Shown one piece after another: positions 17,462 to 25,932 of a stretch of DNA of 64,000 bases. Position 1 is the first letter of the stretch. Each line of letters begins with the position of its first letter. A program made the position numbers and the translations under genes. The stretch comes from Dyadobacter alkalitolerans DSM 23607 (GTDB taxonomy: Bacteria; Bacteroidota; Bacteroidia; Cytophagales; Spirosomataceae). The stretch spans positions 1 to 64,000 of the forward strand of contig NZ_AUAS01000002.1 of assembly GCF_000428845.1 (NCBI RefSeq), read 5' to 3'. The notes beneath the pieces are model-generated. The model did no database searches, was not told the origin of the DNA, and worked only from the letters and a program-made list of their open reading frames with translations.

Positions 17462-20400
17462 TTAGAAGTTGACTTTCAGGCCTGCGGAGAATGTTCTGGG
17501 AACGGGATAAGACTCATCGTCATTGTTGAGCTCCGTTCCGCCCCTTACGCCAGCGTCAGGGTTGTTGCCCGGATATTTGGTTATCAGCAACAAATTGGCC
17601 GCATTTACGAATATCCGTGCATCAGAAAGAATGCCGTTCAACTTTGGAAGTGTGTAGCCGATCGTTACGTTTTTGATCCACATATGCGTTCCGTCATACA
17701 CATAGCGCTCGCTGCTCTCGCGTGACCATTTGAAATAGTCCGTTCCGCCCTGTGAGTTTTTAGCGCCCGGATTTGAGCCGGGGTTTTCAGGAGATCGCCA
17801 TCTGTCTTTGGCTTTTTCCAAAACATTGAAAACACCATCCATATTCATGGTAGACGCCTCGATGTTTCTGTAAATGTCATATTTATAGGCACCCATCAAT
17901 AAAACGCTCACATCAAAACGCTTGTAATCAGCACCCACGGTCCAGGCCCAGTTAAATTTTGGGTTTGGGTTACCAATTTCGGTCATGTCCTTTGTATCAT
18001 ACGACACAATGCCATCGGGTCCGCCGTCGGCTGCGCCATGCAGATCCGCAAAGATCATAGCGCCCGGCACCGCACCTTCCTGCAATGGTGCGGCATCGAT
18101 CTCAGCCTGTGTATTGAAGATGCCCAGTTTACGATAACCAAAGATCATCCCGATCGGACGACCCACCTGCTGAATGTTGTAACCGCCATATTGGCTTCCT
18201 TGCAGGATAAAATCATTTTGTCCACGGATGGCCAGCACTTTGTTGCGGTTGAATGTAATGTTTGCATTTGTCCTCAAATTGACCTGACCTACCTTGATGC
18301 GGTAATTAGCAGCCACTTCAATGCCCTGGTTTTCCACTTTACCGAGATTTTTCAGTGTAGAGGTGAATCCGGAAACTGCTGGAATGCTATATCCAAGAAG
18401 CATGTCATCTGTGATTTTTTTATAATATTCAACTGTGAAAACCAGCTTGTTATCGAATGTTGCGAGATCCAAACCAATGTCCAGCTGGTTGGAAGTTTCC
18501 CAGGTCAGCTCGGGGTTAGCGAAGCGCGTCACTGTTTTGCCGGAGGCCAATGTGTTGCCGAGAATGTAGTTGTTGACGCCTAGGAATGACAAACTTTCAT
18601 AATTCCCATCATCACCTGCATTCTGACCGACACCAAAATTGTTGTTCGCGCTCACACGATACGTGTTATTTCCTGTCATACCCCAGCTCGCGCGCAGTTT
18701 CAGTTCTGTGAGCCAGGGTGTTTTTGGGATAAATGATTCTTCCGAAATTCTCCATCCCACAGAAGCGGCCGGGAAATTGCCAAATTTATGTCCTTCACTA
18801 AACCTGGAACTGCCTTCGCGCCGGAAAGTGGCGGAGAACAGATACTTGTCCCTGAATGCATAGTTTAACCGCGCAATGTAGGCCAGCATTGTCCATTTAC
18901 GTTCCATAGAATTGGAAGAACGAATGGTTGCACTACCCAAAAACGGCGTCAGGTCGTCCGGGAATGTATTTCCGGATCCATATAAGCCCTTAACCACTTC
19001 CTGCTGCGCCGAATAACCTACCGTTGCTTCCATGCTGTGATCTTTACCAAGGGTTGGTGTATAGGTCAAAACCTGATCAGTAGCGTAGTTCTTCAACTCT
19101 TCCGCATCGTCCCGTTCTGTCGCGAGACGCGGAGGCGCACCATTTGTTCCGGTCTGCACGGGCAAGCCGATTGTCGAAGGAATGTATTCCTTATAGGTGT
19201 TGTAGTTGATCTTGGCATTGACAGAAGATCTGAATTTGAGTCCTTTGGCAATGTTGAGTTCTACGTAACCGCTTGCAAGCACATCCGCAATGTTCCTGTT
19301 CCTGTTGATGTTTTTGAGCATATACAGCGGGTTGGGAAAGCCGAAAATGTCACCGACGCCATTGTAATAAGGAATCAGCTCACCCTTTTCGTCATAGGCC
19401 GGATAGCGTGGATCGGCAATCAATGTTAAGCCAACCTGCGCATTACGGCCGTCGGTGCTGGACAAACTGGACCGCGAGTAACTTCCGGCAATGTTCATCC
19501 CGATGGTAATAAACTTGTTCACTTCACCGGCGAGATTGGTGCGTAATGATGCGCGGTCGTATCCAGTGTACTGCAAAGCACCGTCTTCCTTGTAATAACC
19601 GGCAGAAACAACAGACTTAATCGGACCTTTTCCGGACGATAATGTTAGGTTAATGTCTTTGTAAGGTGCATTATTATGCAAAATCAAGTCAAACCAGTTG
19701 GTCGAATATTTTGTGTCTGCTGGATTTCTGAAATCAATGGGGATCTCCGATTCTTCGGGTTGCTTTTTATTAGCTAGAACATATCGCCCTATGAAAACCT
19801 CTCGCTTAAATTGCGCGAAGTCCTGTCCGTTCAGCACCTTGGTTTTGCGGCTTTCCGGAACATTCTGGATGCCATAATCTACTGATATATTGAGATTTGT
19901 CTTTCCATCTTTGGCAGATTTAGTTGTGATCAAGACCACGCCATTGGAACCGCGTGCGCCGTAGATGGCAGTTGCAGCCGCATCTTTCAGGATGGATATG
20001 GTTTCAATGTCGTTGGGGTTCAGGTTCTGCCCGGCTGATATGCCGACGGGAAATCCGTCAATCACATACAACGGATCACTTCCTGCGCCTAATGAGCTAA
20101 TCCCGCGCACTTTCACTTCAAATTGCTGCCCCGGCGTTCCGCTTTTCTGTTTAATAATAACACCCGGAGCTTGTCCTTGCAGCATCCGGGTAACATTGGA
20201 CTTGGGCACTTCACCAATATCCTCCATACTGATCACCGACACCGCCGAAGTAATGTCGCGCTTGCGTTGCGTACCGTAACCAACCACGACCACTTCTTCC
20301 AATGCCTTGGTATCAACCAGCAATTCCACATCCACAGCCGATTGATTTCCCACTATAATCTCTTTTGGTACGTACCCGACGAAGGAAAAGACCAAAACAT

Positions 20401-20695
20401 TTTCCCCAGTTTCCGGAATGTTCAGACTATAACTCCCCTCCGAATCGGTTACGGTTCCGGTACTGGAACCTTTGAGGATGACACTTACTCCGGGCAGGCC
20501 CAGCCCTTTGTCATCGGCCACTTTTCCTTTAATGGAGCGGTCTGCTACCATAGCAAAGCGTCCCTTAAAGTGGTTCGAGGCTGTTCCTGCTTCTGAGCTC
20601 CCGGTTAGGGCAGCACCAACCAGAATTTGGCTCAGCGCTATCTTCCCAAATAGCCGTAGACAAATGCCCAGTCTTGATTGTCGAATTTCATTCAT
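17462..20695 (-). CDS. SusC/RagA-family TonB-linked outer membrane transporter 2
   Basis: A 1077-aa TonB-dependent transporter with an N-terminal export region, a carboxypeptidase-like regulatory domain (GKVADDKGLGLPGVSVILKG), TonB-box-like EVVVVGYG, a plug (VKVRGISSLGAGSDPLYVIDGFPVG, ATAIYGARGSNGVVLITTKS) and a long barrel ending in FSAGLKVNF. It would form the channel under the SusD 2 lid. It is the first gene of its operon, and its promoter carries the shared 17-nt element, the most diverged of the four copies. Confidence 0.96.
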   Translation of the reverse strand: MNEIRQSRLGICLRLFGKIALSQILVGAALTGSSEAGTASNHFKGRFAMVADRSIKGKVADDKGLGLPGVSVILKGSSTGTVTDSEGSYSLNIPETGENVLVFSFVGYVPKEIIVGNQSAVDVELLVDTKALEEVVVVGYGTQRKRDITSAVSVISMEDIGEVPKSNVTRMLQGQAPGVIIKQKSGTPGQQFEVKVRGISSLGAGSDPLYVIDGFPVGISAGQNLNPNDIETISILKDAAATAIYGARGSNGVVLITTKSAKDGKTNLNISVDYGIQNVPESRKTKVLNGQDFAQFKREVFIGRYVLANKKQPEESEIPIDFRNPADTKYSTNWFDLILHNNAPYKDINLTLSSGKGPIKSVVSAGYYKEDGALQYTGYDRASLRTNLAGEVNKFITIGMNIAGSYSRSSLSSTDGRNAQVGLTLIADPRYPAYDEKGELIPYYNGVGDIFGFPNPLYMLKNINRNRNIADVLASGYVELNIAKGLKFRSSVNAKINYNTYKEYIPSTIGLPVQTGTNGAPPRLATERDDAEELKNYATDQVLTYTPTLGKDHSMEATVGYSAQQEVVKGLYGSGNTFPDDLTPFLGSATIRSSNSMERKWTMLAYIARLNYAFRDKYLFSATFRREGSSRFSEGHKFGNFPAASVGWRISEESFIPKTPWLTELKLRASWGMTGNNTYRVSANNNFGVGQNAGDDGNYESLSFLGVNNYILGNTLASGKTVTRFANPELTWETSNQLDIGLDLATFDNKLVFTVEYYKKITDDMLLGYSIPAVSGFTSTLKNLGKVENQGIEVAANYRIKVGQVNLRTNANITFNRNKVLAIRGQNDFILQGSQYGGYNIQQVGRPIGMIFGYRKLGIFNTQAEIDAAPLQEGAVPGAMIFADLHGAADGGPDGIVSYDTKDMTEIGNPNPKFNWAWTVGADYKRFDVSVLLMGAYKYDIYRNIEASTMNMDGVFNVLEKAKDRWRSPENPGSNPGAKNSQGGTDYFKWSRESSERYVYDGTHMWIKNVTIGYTLPKLNGILSDARIFVNAANLLLITKYPGNNPDAGVRGGTELNNDDESYPVPRTFSAGLKVNF

Positions 20696-20827
20696 ACGCT
20701 AAGGTGTTTAAGAGTTGAAAAGATGAGACGACTTATGAAAATTTTGATTGGAGGGCTGCTTGATCTTGCTGCTGCACATGAATCATTACTTAATAAATGC
20801 AATAAATGATTCGAATTGTATTAATCG

Positions 20828-20869
20828 CAATAGTATGCGGAATTCGATTTCATACTGTCCTGCACTGTC
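20828..20869 (-). promoter_or_regulatory. Shared-element promoter of SusCD operon 2
   Basis: Element GACAGTGCAGGACAGTA at 20869-20853 and -7-like box TACTATTG at 20835-20828; spacing 25 nt. It differs from the others at the last base and one inner base (GGACAGT in place of GGATAGT). Transcription would start near 20822, giving a leader of about 125 nt. Confidence 0.65.
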
Positions 20870-21005
20870 CGGTAATGCATCAAAATTGGACGTGAGAAGT
20901 ATTTTATTTGAAATTCCCATTATCAATTTTTTTGGCTGCCTGCTATAGCATTTGCTTGGCAATCATTAATTTTATGCGAACGTAGGGGACTTAACAGTTG
21001 GGTTG

Positions 21006-22919
21006 ATGGTAAGATATTTACGAAAGTTTTTGTGGTTTCTACCACTGTTAATTCTTCTTTCATTGCAAGCAAATGCCGATCATATCGTCGGAGGCGAGCT
21101 TTTGATGCGTCCGCTTGCTAATGCTGGGAATTTTGAAATTACGCTGATTCAGTTCTGGGACAAGAATAATTTGGTAGAACCGTCGCCCGACGGAAACGGA
21201 AACCGGGATGCAGCAGCGGATGTTTACATCTATCGGAAGCGTGACAACAATTTTATGCAGCAGGTCCGCGTGCGCTACCTATCTTCTGAAATCATCCAAT
21301 ATCAAAACAAAGCATGCGCAAGTGCCCGGTCGTTAAGCACCGTGATTGGCACTTATAAGGGAACTGTTACATTGCCCGAGCAGGACTATAATGATCCGGA
21401 GGGTTATTATATTGTTTGGGAAAGATGTTGCCGTAATACGGACGTCAACAACATTAAGTATCCCGGAGAGATGGGTATGGTGTTCTACCTTGAATTTCCA
21501 CCCGTTACCACCCGCAATACTTCTCCGACGTTTTCAGCTCCCAATGGTCAATATATCTGTAGTAACCGGGCGTTTTCAATGAACATGTCAGCGTCCGATC
21601 CGGATGGTGACGAACTTCGCTACGCTTTGGTAACGCCATACAGGGGTTACACAACGCCTAATATGATTAATGGCAATAACGCTCCGAAATCAGGCTACCC
21701 GCTTGTAGATTGGGAAAATGGGATTTCTTTATCCAATATTATTCCTGGCCCGCGCCCGCTGGCTATCGACAAGACTGGAAAACTCACCGTGACGGCAAAC
21801 CGGCTGGGCTTGTATGTGTTTGCAGTGGAGGTGGAAGAATACAGAAATGGCAAAAAAATTGGTGTGATCCGGAGAGACTTTCAGCTGCTTGTGATCGATT
21901 GCAATGATGATCAGCCGGAGCAGCCGGTGATTATGCTGAATGCCTCGCCTGTTACTGAGGTTTCCTTTTGCCCTGAACGGCCCGTTACATTACAAACGGA
22001 AAGTTCAGCCGATTGGTCATATCAATGGCAGCGCAACGGCTCAAACATTCCCGGTGCCACGGAAGCGGCCATCGCCGTGAGTGACACGGGTGTTTACTCG
22101 GTGATAAAAAGCTACACTCAGAAATGTTCGCGGGATACATCGTCACTAATGGTCAATGTTTCCCTTGCTCCACCCATTGAGGCAATTATTTCGGCGGATA
22201 AAAATATCATTTGCGAGGGTGAGGTTGCAAAATTGGTTGCTAACGGAGGAAGTGTTAAGAATGGACTGGTACTTTCATGGAGCAGAGACAACGCGGTCCT
22301 GAATGAGAAGCAGAGCACATTGGAAGCGAAAGATTCCGGATCTTACTCTCTCCTAATATCAGATGAAGCAACCGGATGCACTGGCTCGGATACGATACTG
22401 ATAGCAAAAGAATCCGTTTCCGTAACGCTCCCGGCAAGAAAGGGCGTAGTGGAAGGCTCCAAAGTTACATTGCAGCCTAGGGTTGAACCTTCTGAACCGA
22501 ATGAATATAAGTATTTGTGGTCACCACCGGATGGCTTGGTGTCGGTAAATGACGAACGTGATGCCGTTGTTGGCCCGCTCGTTGATACACGTTATACTAT
22601 TGTTGTAGAATCTGAAAATGGGTGTAAGGCCGAAGCATCGACGGAAGTTTATGTGATTGCTAAAATGCATATTCCTACCTCGTTTACACCAAACGACGAT
22701 GGCCATAATGATCGTTTTGAAATATTCAACGCCAAAGATCAGATCGTTGAAATACGTATTTACAATCGATGGGGAGAGGTAATTTATGGCTCTCAGGGTT
22801 ATCAGGAGCCCTGGAACGGAAAATACAAAGACAATACGCCAGTTCCGGCAGGAAGCTATCCGTATATGATCAAAACCGCCGAAACGAGCCTGACGGGGAC
22901 TATTCTGCTGCTTAAATAG
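21006..22919 (+). CDS. Surface protein with Ig-like domains and T9SS type B (gliding-motility-associated) sorting domain
   Basis: A 637-aa secreted protein. The ATG at 21006 gives a clean signal peptide (hydrophobic LWFLPLLILLSLQANA). The TTG just before it is less likely. Residues about 25-300 form a domain shared with the protein at 59187-61391 (DHIVGGEL, YIYRKRDN, VWERCCRN, GLYVFAVEVEEYRNGKKIG). Two Ig-like segments follow (VTLQTESSADWSYQWQRNG and a similar one). The last 80 residues are a CHU_C/type B domain (PTSFTPNDDGHNDRFEI, IYNRWGEVIY, PAGSYPYMI). Known role of the domain: export by the type IX system and attachment or release at the surface. The substrate or ligand is unknown. Confidence 0.9.
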   Translation: MVRYLRKFLWFLPLLILLSLQANADHIVGGELLMRPLANAGNFEITLIQFWDKNNLVEPSPDGNGNRDAAADVYIYRKRDNNFMQQVRVRYLSSEIIQYQNKACASARSLSTVIGTYKGTVTLPEQDYNDPEGYYIVWERCCRNTDVNNIKYPGEMGMVFYLEFPPVTTRNTSPTFSAPNGQYICSNRAFSMNMSASDPDGDELRYALVTPYRGYTTPNMINGNNAPKSGYPLVDWENGISLSNIIPGPRPLAIDKTGKLTVTANRLGLYVFAVEVEEYRNGKKIGVIRRDFQLLVIDCNDDQPEQPVIMLNASPVTEVSFCPERPVTLQTESSADWSYQWQRNGSNIPGATEAAIAVSDTGVYSVIKSYTQKCSRDTSSLMVNVSLAPPIEAIISADKNIICEGEVAKLVANGGSVKNGLVLSWSRDNAVLNEKQSTLEAKDSGSYSLLISDEATGCTGSDTILIAKESVSVTLPARKGVVEGSKVTLQPRVEPSEPNEYKYLWSPPDGLVSVNDERDAVVGPLVDTRYTIVVESENGCKAEASTEVYVIAKMHIPTSFTPNDDGHNDRFEIFNAKDQIVEIRIYNRWGEVIYGSQGYQEPWNGKYKDNTPVPAGSYPYMIKTAETSLTGTILLLK

Positions 22920-22964
22920 AATCGACTAAATTAGTGGCAGAATATCTAACGTTGTTAAAAGGTT

Positions 22965-23399
22965 CTATTTTACTTCCTCAAACGTTCCATCTGAGTAGAA
23001 TATAAGAATTTTTTCAATCCGGCGAGTATCGGACGTGTTGTTAGCTGAGATCGGCAACGGGCCATTAAAATACCTATTACCTGCACCTGATTTCGAAGCA
23101 AGGCTTGAATCCCGTGCCGCCTGACTTTTATCGGTTGTGGGTGTTTCTAAATGGCTGGATTGACTGGTCGCTAAAAATTCAGAAGAGGCGATTGGAAGCT
23201 CTTCACCATCCAATATCCAATTTGTTCCCATTTCAGGGAAGCGCTTGACAATCTTCTGTACAATATCAAGGCTTGGTTTGTTACGTCCTGCAAGAATGTG
23301 GGACATGCTGGATCGCTGGATGCCGATCTCATCCGCGAATATGGAAGGCGACATATTTTTGTCAGCCAGAATCTGCTTGATTTTATCATTTAAATCCAT
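22965..23399 (-). CDS. XRE-family helix-turn-helix regulator
   Basis: A 144-aa protein with an N-terminal Cro/C1-type HTH (residues about 5-60: KIKQILADKNMSPSIFADEIGIQRSSMSHILAGRNKPSLDIVQKIVKRFP). It continues with NWILDGEELP, a phrase common in Bacteroidetes HTH proteins, and a polar low-complexity middle. The C-terminus (RRIEKILIFYSDGTFEEVK) is a short conserved tail in this type. It stands alone. The upstream 130 nt contain many TGTAA-type half-sites and a 15-bp inverted repeat, which suggests autoregulation. Target genes are unknown. Confidence 0.85.
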   Translation of the reverse strand: MDLNDKIKQILADKNMSPSIFADEIGIQRSSMSHILAGRNKPSLDIVQKIVKRFPEMGTNWILDGEELPIASSEFLATSQSSHLETPTTDKSQAARDSSLASKSGAGNRYFNGPLPISANNTSDTRRIEKILIFYSDGTFEEVK

Positions 23400-23410
23400 G
23401 TAATGCTCAG

Positions 23411-23534
23411 TTTACAATGTTACATGCAAGTTATTAAATGCAATTGTTATTTACAAATATTAAGTTTAATAATGTAACATGAGTGCAGTGAACTATTTAT
23501 TAATGTAAACAATATGCTATTTACATTAATAAAT
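23411..23534 (-). promoter_or_regulatory. Operator-rich region upstream of the XRE regulator
   Basis: Palindrome ATGTTACAT at 23417-23425 recurs as its complement ATGTAACAT at 23472-23480. TTTACA half-sites lie at 23411 and 23450. A perfect 15-bp inverted repeat (23495-23509 with 23520-23534, core TTAATGTAAA) has a 10-nt centre. Together there are about six TGTAA-type half-sites in 125 bp, a pattern expected for cooperative binding of a dimeric regulator. Confidence 0.6.
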
Positions 23535-23574
23535 GGCATCATATATAGCTTCTTGTAGGCATTCAAACATTTGG

Positions 23575-23610
23575 AACACAAAAAAAGAGCGTTACCAGGA
23601 TAACGCTCTT
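23575..23610 (-). terminator. Terminator of dapD
   Basis: Ten-base-pair stem (AAGAGCGTTA, 23585-23594 with 23601-23610) with a 6-nt loop, followed on the minus strand by a run of T. It lies just below the dapD stop at 23632. Confidence 0.9.
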
Positions 23611-23631
23611 CATTAATATCAATTTATCAAC

Positions 23632-24447
23632 TTAAACTGTCACATTGTTTTCACGCAATGCATCGTTTAAGGATGTTTTAAGATCAGTGCTGGCTTTGCG
23701 TTTTCCGATGATCAATGCACAAGGAACATGATAGGTTCCCGAGGCGAATTCCTTTGGAAGGGTTCCGGGGATAACCACTGAGTCTGCCGGAACAAAACCT
23801 TTGTACTCCACGGGCTCAGAGCCTGTTACGTCTATGATCTTGGAGCTTCCGGTAATCGTTACGCCTGCCCCCAGAACGGCCCTTTTACCAATATGCGCTC
23901 CTTCTACCACAATGCAACGTGAACCAATGAACGCACCATCTTCTATAATAACAGGTGCAGCTTGTACAGGTTCCAGCACGCCGCCAATCCCTACGCCACC
24001 GCTCAGGTGAACGTGCTTGCCGATCTGTGCACAGCTTCCGACAGTTGCCCAGGTGTCAACCATTGTGCCTTCATCAATGTACGCGCCAATGTTAACGTAC
24101 GACGGCATCAGTACAACACCTTTCGATATGTATGCACCGTAGCGCGCAACGGCTGGTGGTACAACTCTGACGCCTAATTTGTCATAACCTGTCTTCAGTT
24201 TCATTTTATCATGATACTCGAAGATGCCAACCTCGCTAACGGACATCTGTTGAATAGGAAAATATAAAATGATGGCTTTTTTCAGCGCTTCATTTACCTT
24301 CCATGAACCATCTTCCTGCGGTTCGGCCACACGTAGTCTGCCTTTATCGACTTCCTCAATGACTTCCTTGATGTAATTCACGGCGGCAGGATCCTTTAAT
24401 AATTCCCGGTCTGACCAATAAGACTCAATCTTTTCTGCAACAAACAT
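23632..24447 (-). CDS. dapD: 2,3,4,5-tetrahydropyridine-2,6-dicarboxylate N-succinyltransferase
   Basis: DapD transfers a succinyl group to tetrahydrodipicolinate in the diaminopimelate/lysine pathway, in the cytoplasm. The 271-aa length is usual for the family. The N-terminal third is helical. A left-handed beta-helix of hexapeptide repeats follows (ARYGAYISKGVVLMPSYVNIGAYIDEGTMVDTWATVGSCAQIGKHVHLSGGVGIGGVLEP). Key family phrases are VDTWATVGSCAQIG and GAFIGSRCIVVEGA. It is a single-gene unit with its own terminator. Upstream on the same strand is an unusual folded element that may be its leader. Confidence 0.96.
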   Translation of the reverse strand: MFVAEKIESYWSDRELLKDPAAVNYIKEVIEEVDKGRLRVAEPQEDGSWKVNEALKKAIILYFPIQQMSVSEVGIFEYHDKMKLKTGYDKLGVRVVPPAVARYGAYISKGVVLMPSYVNIGAYIDEGTMVDTWATVGSCAQIGKHVHLSGGVGIGGVLEPVQAAPVIIEDGAFIGSRCIVVEGAHIGKRAVLGAGVTITGSSKIIDVTGSEPVEYKGFVPADSVVIPGTLPKEFASGTYHVPCALIIGKRKASTDLKTSLNDALRENNVTV

Positions 24448-24566
24448 GTTTAAGTAATGGATTAGTTAAAGTGTTTTAAAGTACTGTATTATAGTTAGTT
24501 ATGCGATATTGTAAAATCAAAGCTGAAAAAAAGCGGTTATCACCAAATCTTTAAAATAGACAATAT

Positions 24567-24638
24567 TTCACCCCAAAGTCTGCTGGATAGGTGTCCGCTA
24601 TGGTGAAGTCAGCTGCCCTACCCTCGCAGACAAATATA
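24567..24638 (-). promoter_or_regulatory. Structured RNA element with possible pseudoknot, upstream of dapD
   Basis: On the minus strand a -7 box TATATTTG (24638-24631) is followed at once by a folded segment. Stem P1 is GTCTGC (24631-24626) with GCAGAC (24583-24578). Stem P2 is GGGTAGG (24623-24617) with CCTATCC (24591-24585). A short stem GCT/AGC closes a loop holding TTCACC (24607-24602). That loop is complementary to GGTGAA (24572-24567) just after P1, so a pseudoknot is possible. One pair in P2 is G-U on the minus strand but A-C on the plus strand, which points to the minus strand as the RNA. It could be a 5' leader of dapD or a small RNA. I do not recognise it as a known riboswitch. Confidence 0.5.
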
Positions 24639-24857
24639 AAGACATAAATCAAACAGAGTAAACAAATTGCACAGAAATAAATACTAATAGATTTAGTAAA
24701 AATTCAGATCTACTAACAATAATAGTATTTGCTTAATTTTACTAATATAATTAGTGATCAGAAAATTGATCTTTGACTGACTTTTTTACGCAAATCCTTT
24801 AAATAAGGGCACATTTTTGTTAATTTCGCGTCAGTAATAAACAATCACTAGAAAGAC
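24639..24857. other. AT-rich intergenic region upstream of gapA
   Basis: The gap between dapD and gapA is 410 nt, and 24448-24638 is the dapD leader side. The remaining part is AT-rich and should carry the gapA promoter. TAATTTCG (24821-24828) is one base off the TAnnTTTG box, with no clear -33 TTG. No reading frame is seen. Confidence 0.4.
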
Positions 24858-25871
24858 ATGTCTAAAGTAAAAGTTGCTATCAATGGATTCGGCCGGATCG
24901 GCCGTCTGGTTTACCGTCAGATTTATAATATGGAAGGCATCGATATAGTTGCTATCAATGACCTTACCAGCCCAAAAGTACTGGCCCACCTGCTTAAATA
25001 TGACACTGCCCATGGCCGTTTTGATGCTGATGTAAAATCTACTGACAATTCAGTTGTTGTCAACGGAGAAAATATCGCAATATATGCACAACGTGACCCT
25101 GCTCAAATTCCCTGGGCATCACATGAAGTAGACGTTGTTCTGGAATGTACAGGTTTCTTTACAAGCCAGGAGTCTGCAAGTGCGCACATTAAAGCTGGTG
25201 CGAAAAAAGTGGTTATCTCCGCTCCTGCTACCGGCGACCTGAAAACAATCGTCTTCAATGTGAATCATGACATTCTGGACGGTTCTGAAACCATCATCAG
25301 CGGTGCTTCTTGTACAACCAACTGCCTTGCGCCAATGGCTCAGGTGTTGGAAGAGAAATACGGCATCGTGAATGGTTTGATGACCACCATCCATGCATAT
25401 ACAAATGATCAGAACACACAAGATGCACCGCATCCAAAAGGTGATTTGAGAAGAGCTCGTGCAGCTGCACAGAATATCGTTCCTAACAGCACGGGTGCTG
25501 CGAAAGCAATCGGGCTTGTTCTTCCTGCATTGAAAGGAAAACTGGACGGTTCTGCACAACGTGTACCAACATTGACTGGTTCATTGACTGAATTAACTGT
25601 TATTCTTGGAAAAGAAACATCGGTTGAAGAGATCAATGCTGCTATGAAAGAGGCATCTAACGAAAGCTACGGATACACAGAAGATGAAATCGTGAGCAGC
25701 GACATCATCGGTATCAACTACGGATCACTTTTCGACGCTACGCAAACAAGAGTTCAGAAAGTTGGTGATACACAGATCGTTAGAACTGTGGCTTGGTACG
25801 ACAATGAAATGTCTTACGTATCTCAATTGGTAAGAACAGTTTACTACTTCGCAAGCCTGATCGGCAAGTAA
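24858..25871 (+). CDS. gapA: Type I glyceraldehyde-3-phosphate dehydrogenase
   Basis: GAPDH oxidises and phosphorylates glyceraldehyde 3-phosphate with NAD in glycolysis; it is a cytoplasmic tetramer. The 337-aa length is usual. The N-terminal NAD-binding fold begins [15 protein letters not shown]. The catalytic Cys is in [16 protein letters not shown] context ([13 protein letters not shown], near residue 155). The C-terminal [13 protein letters not shown] is typical. It is a single gene facing trmB, and the two share a perfect bidirectional terminator. Codon use and motif strength indicate a highly expressed housekeeping gene. Confidence 0.98.
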   Translation: MSKVKVAINGFGRIGRLVYRQIYNMEGIDIVAINDLTSPKVLAHLLKYDTAHGRFDADVKSTDNSVVVNGENIAIYAQRDPAQIPWASHEVDVVLECTGFFTSQESASAHIKAGAKKVVISAPATGDLKTIVFNVNHDILDGSETIISGASCTTNCLAPMAQVLEEKYGIVNGLMTTIHAYTNDQNTQDAPHPKGDLRRARAAAQNIVPNSTGAAKAIGLVLPALKGKLDGSAQRVPTLTGSLTELTVILGKETSVEEINAAMKEASNESYGYTEDEIVSSDIIGINYGSLFDATQTRVQKVGDTQIVRTVAWYDNEMSYVSQLVRTVYYFASLIGK

Positions 25872-25886
25872 GAAATAGATGAGCAT

Positions 25887-25932
25887 AAAGAAAACGGCCT
25901 TTTTATCGATTGATAAAAAGGCCGTTTTCTTT
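25887..25932. terminator. Bidirectional terminator between gapA and trmB
   Basis: A perfect 21-bp inverted repeat (25887-25907 with 25912-25932) with a 4-nt loop and A/T-rich flanks of the stem, so it works on both strands. The trmB stop codon (25931-25933) overlaps the end of the stem. Confidence 0.93.

Noticed and set aside
6610..20695. Classical polysaccharide utilisation locus
   Set aside because: SusCD pairs are present, but no glycoside hydrolase, lyase, hybrid two-component system or anti-sigma gene lies nearby.
24567..24638. Lysine, SAM-II, THF or glycine riboswitch upstream of dapD
   Set aside because: Compared from memory with the conserved blocks of these classes; none is present. 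Kept as an unassigned structured element.
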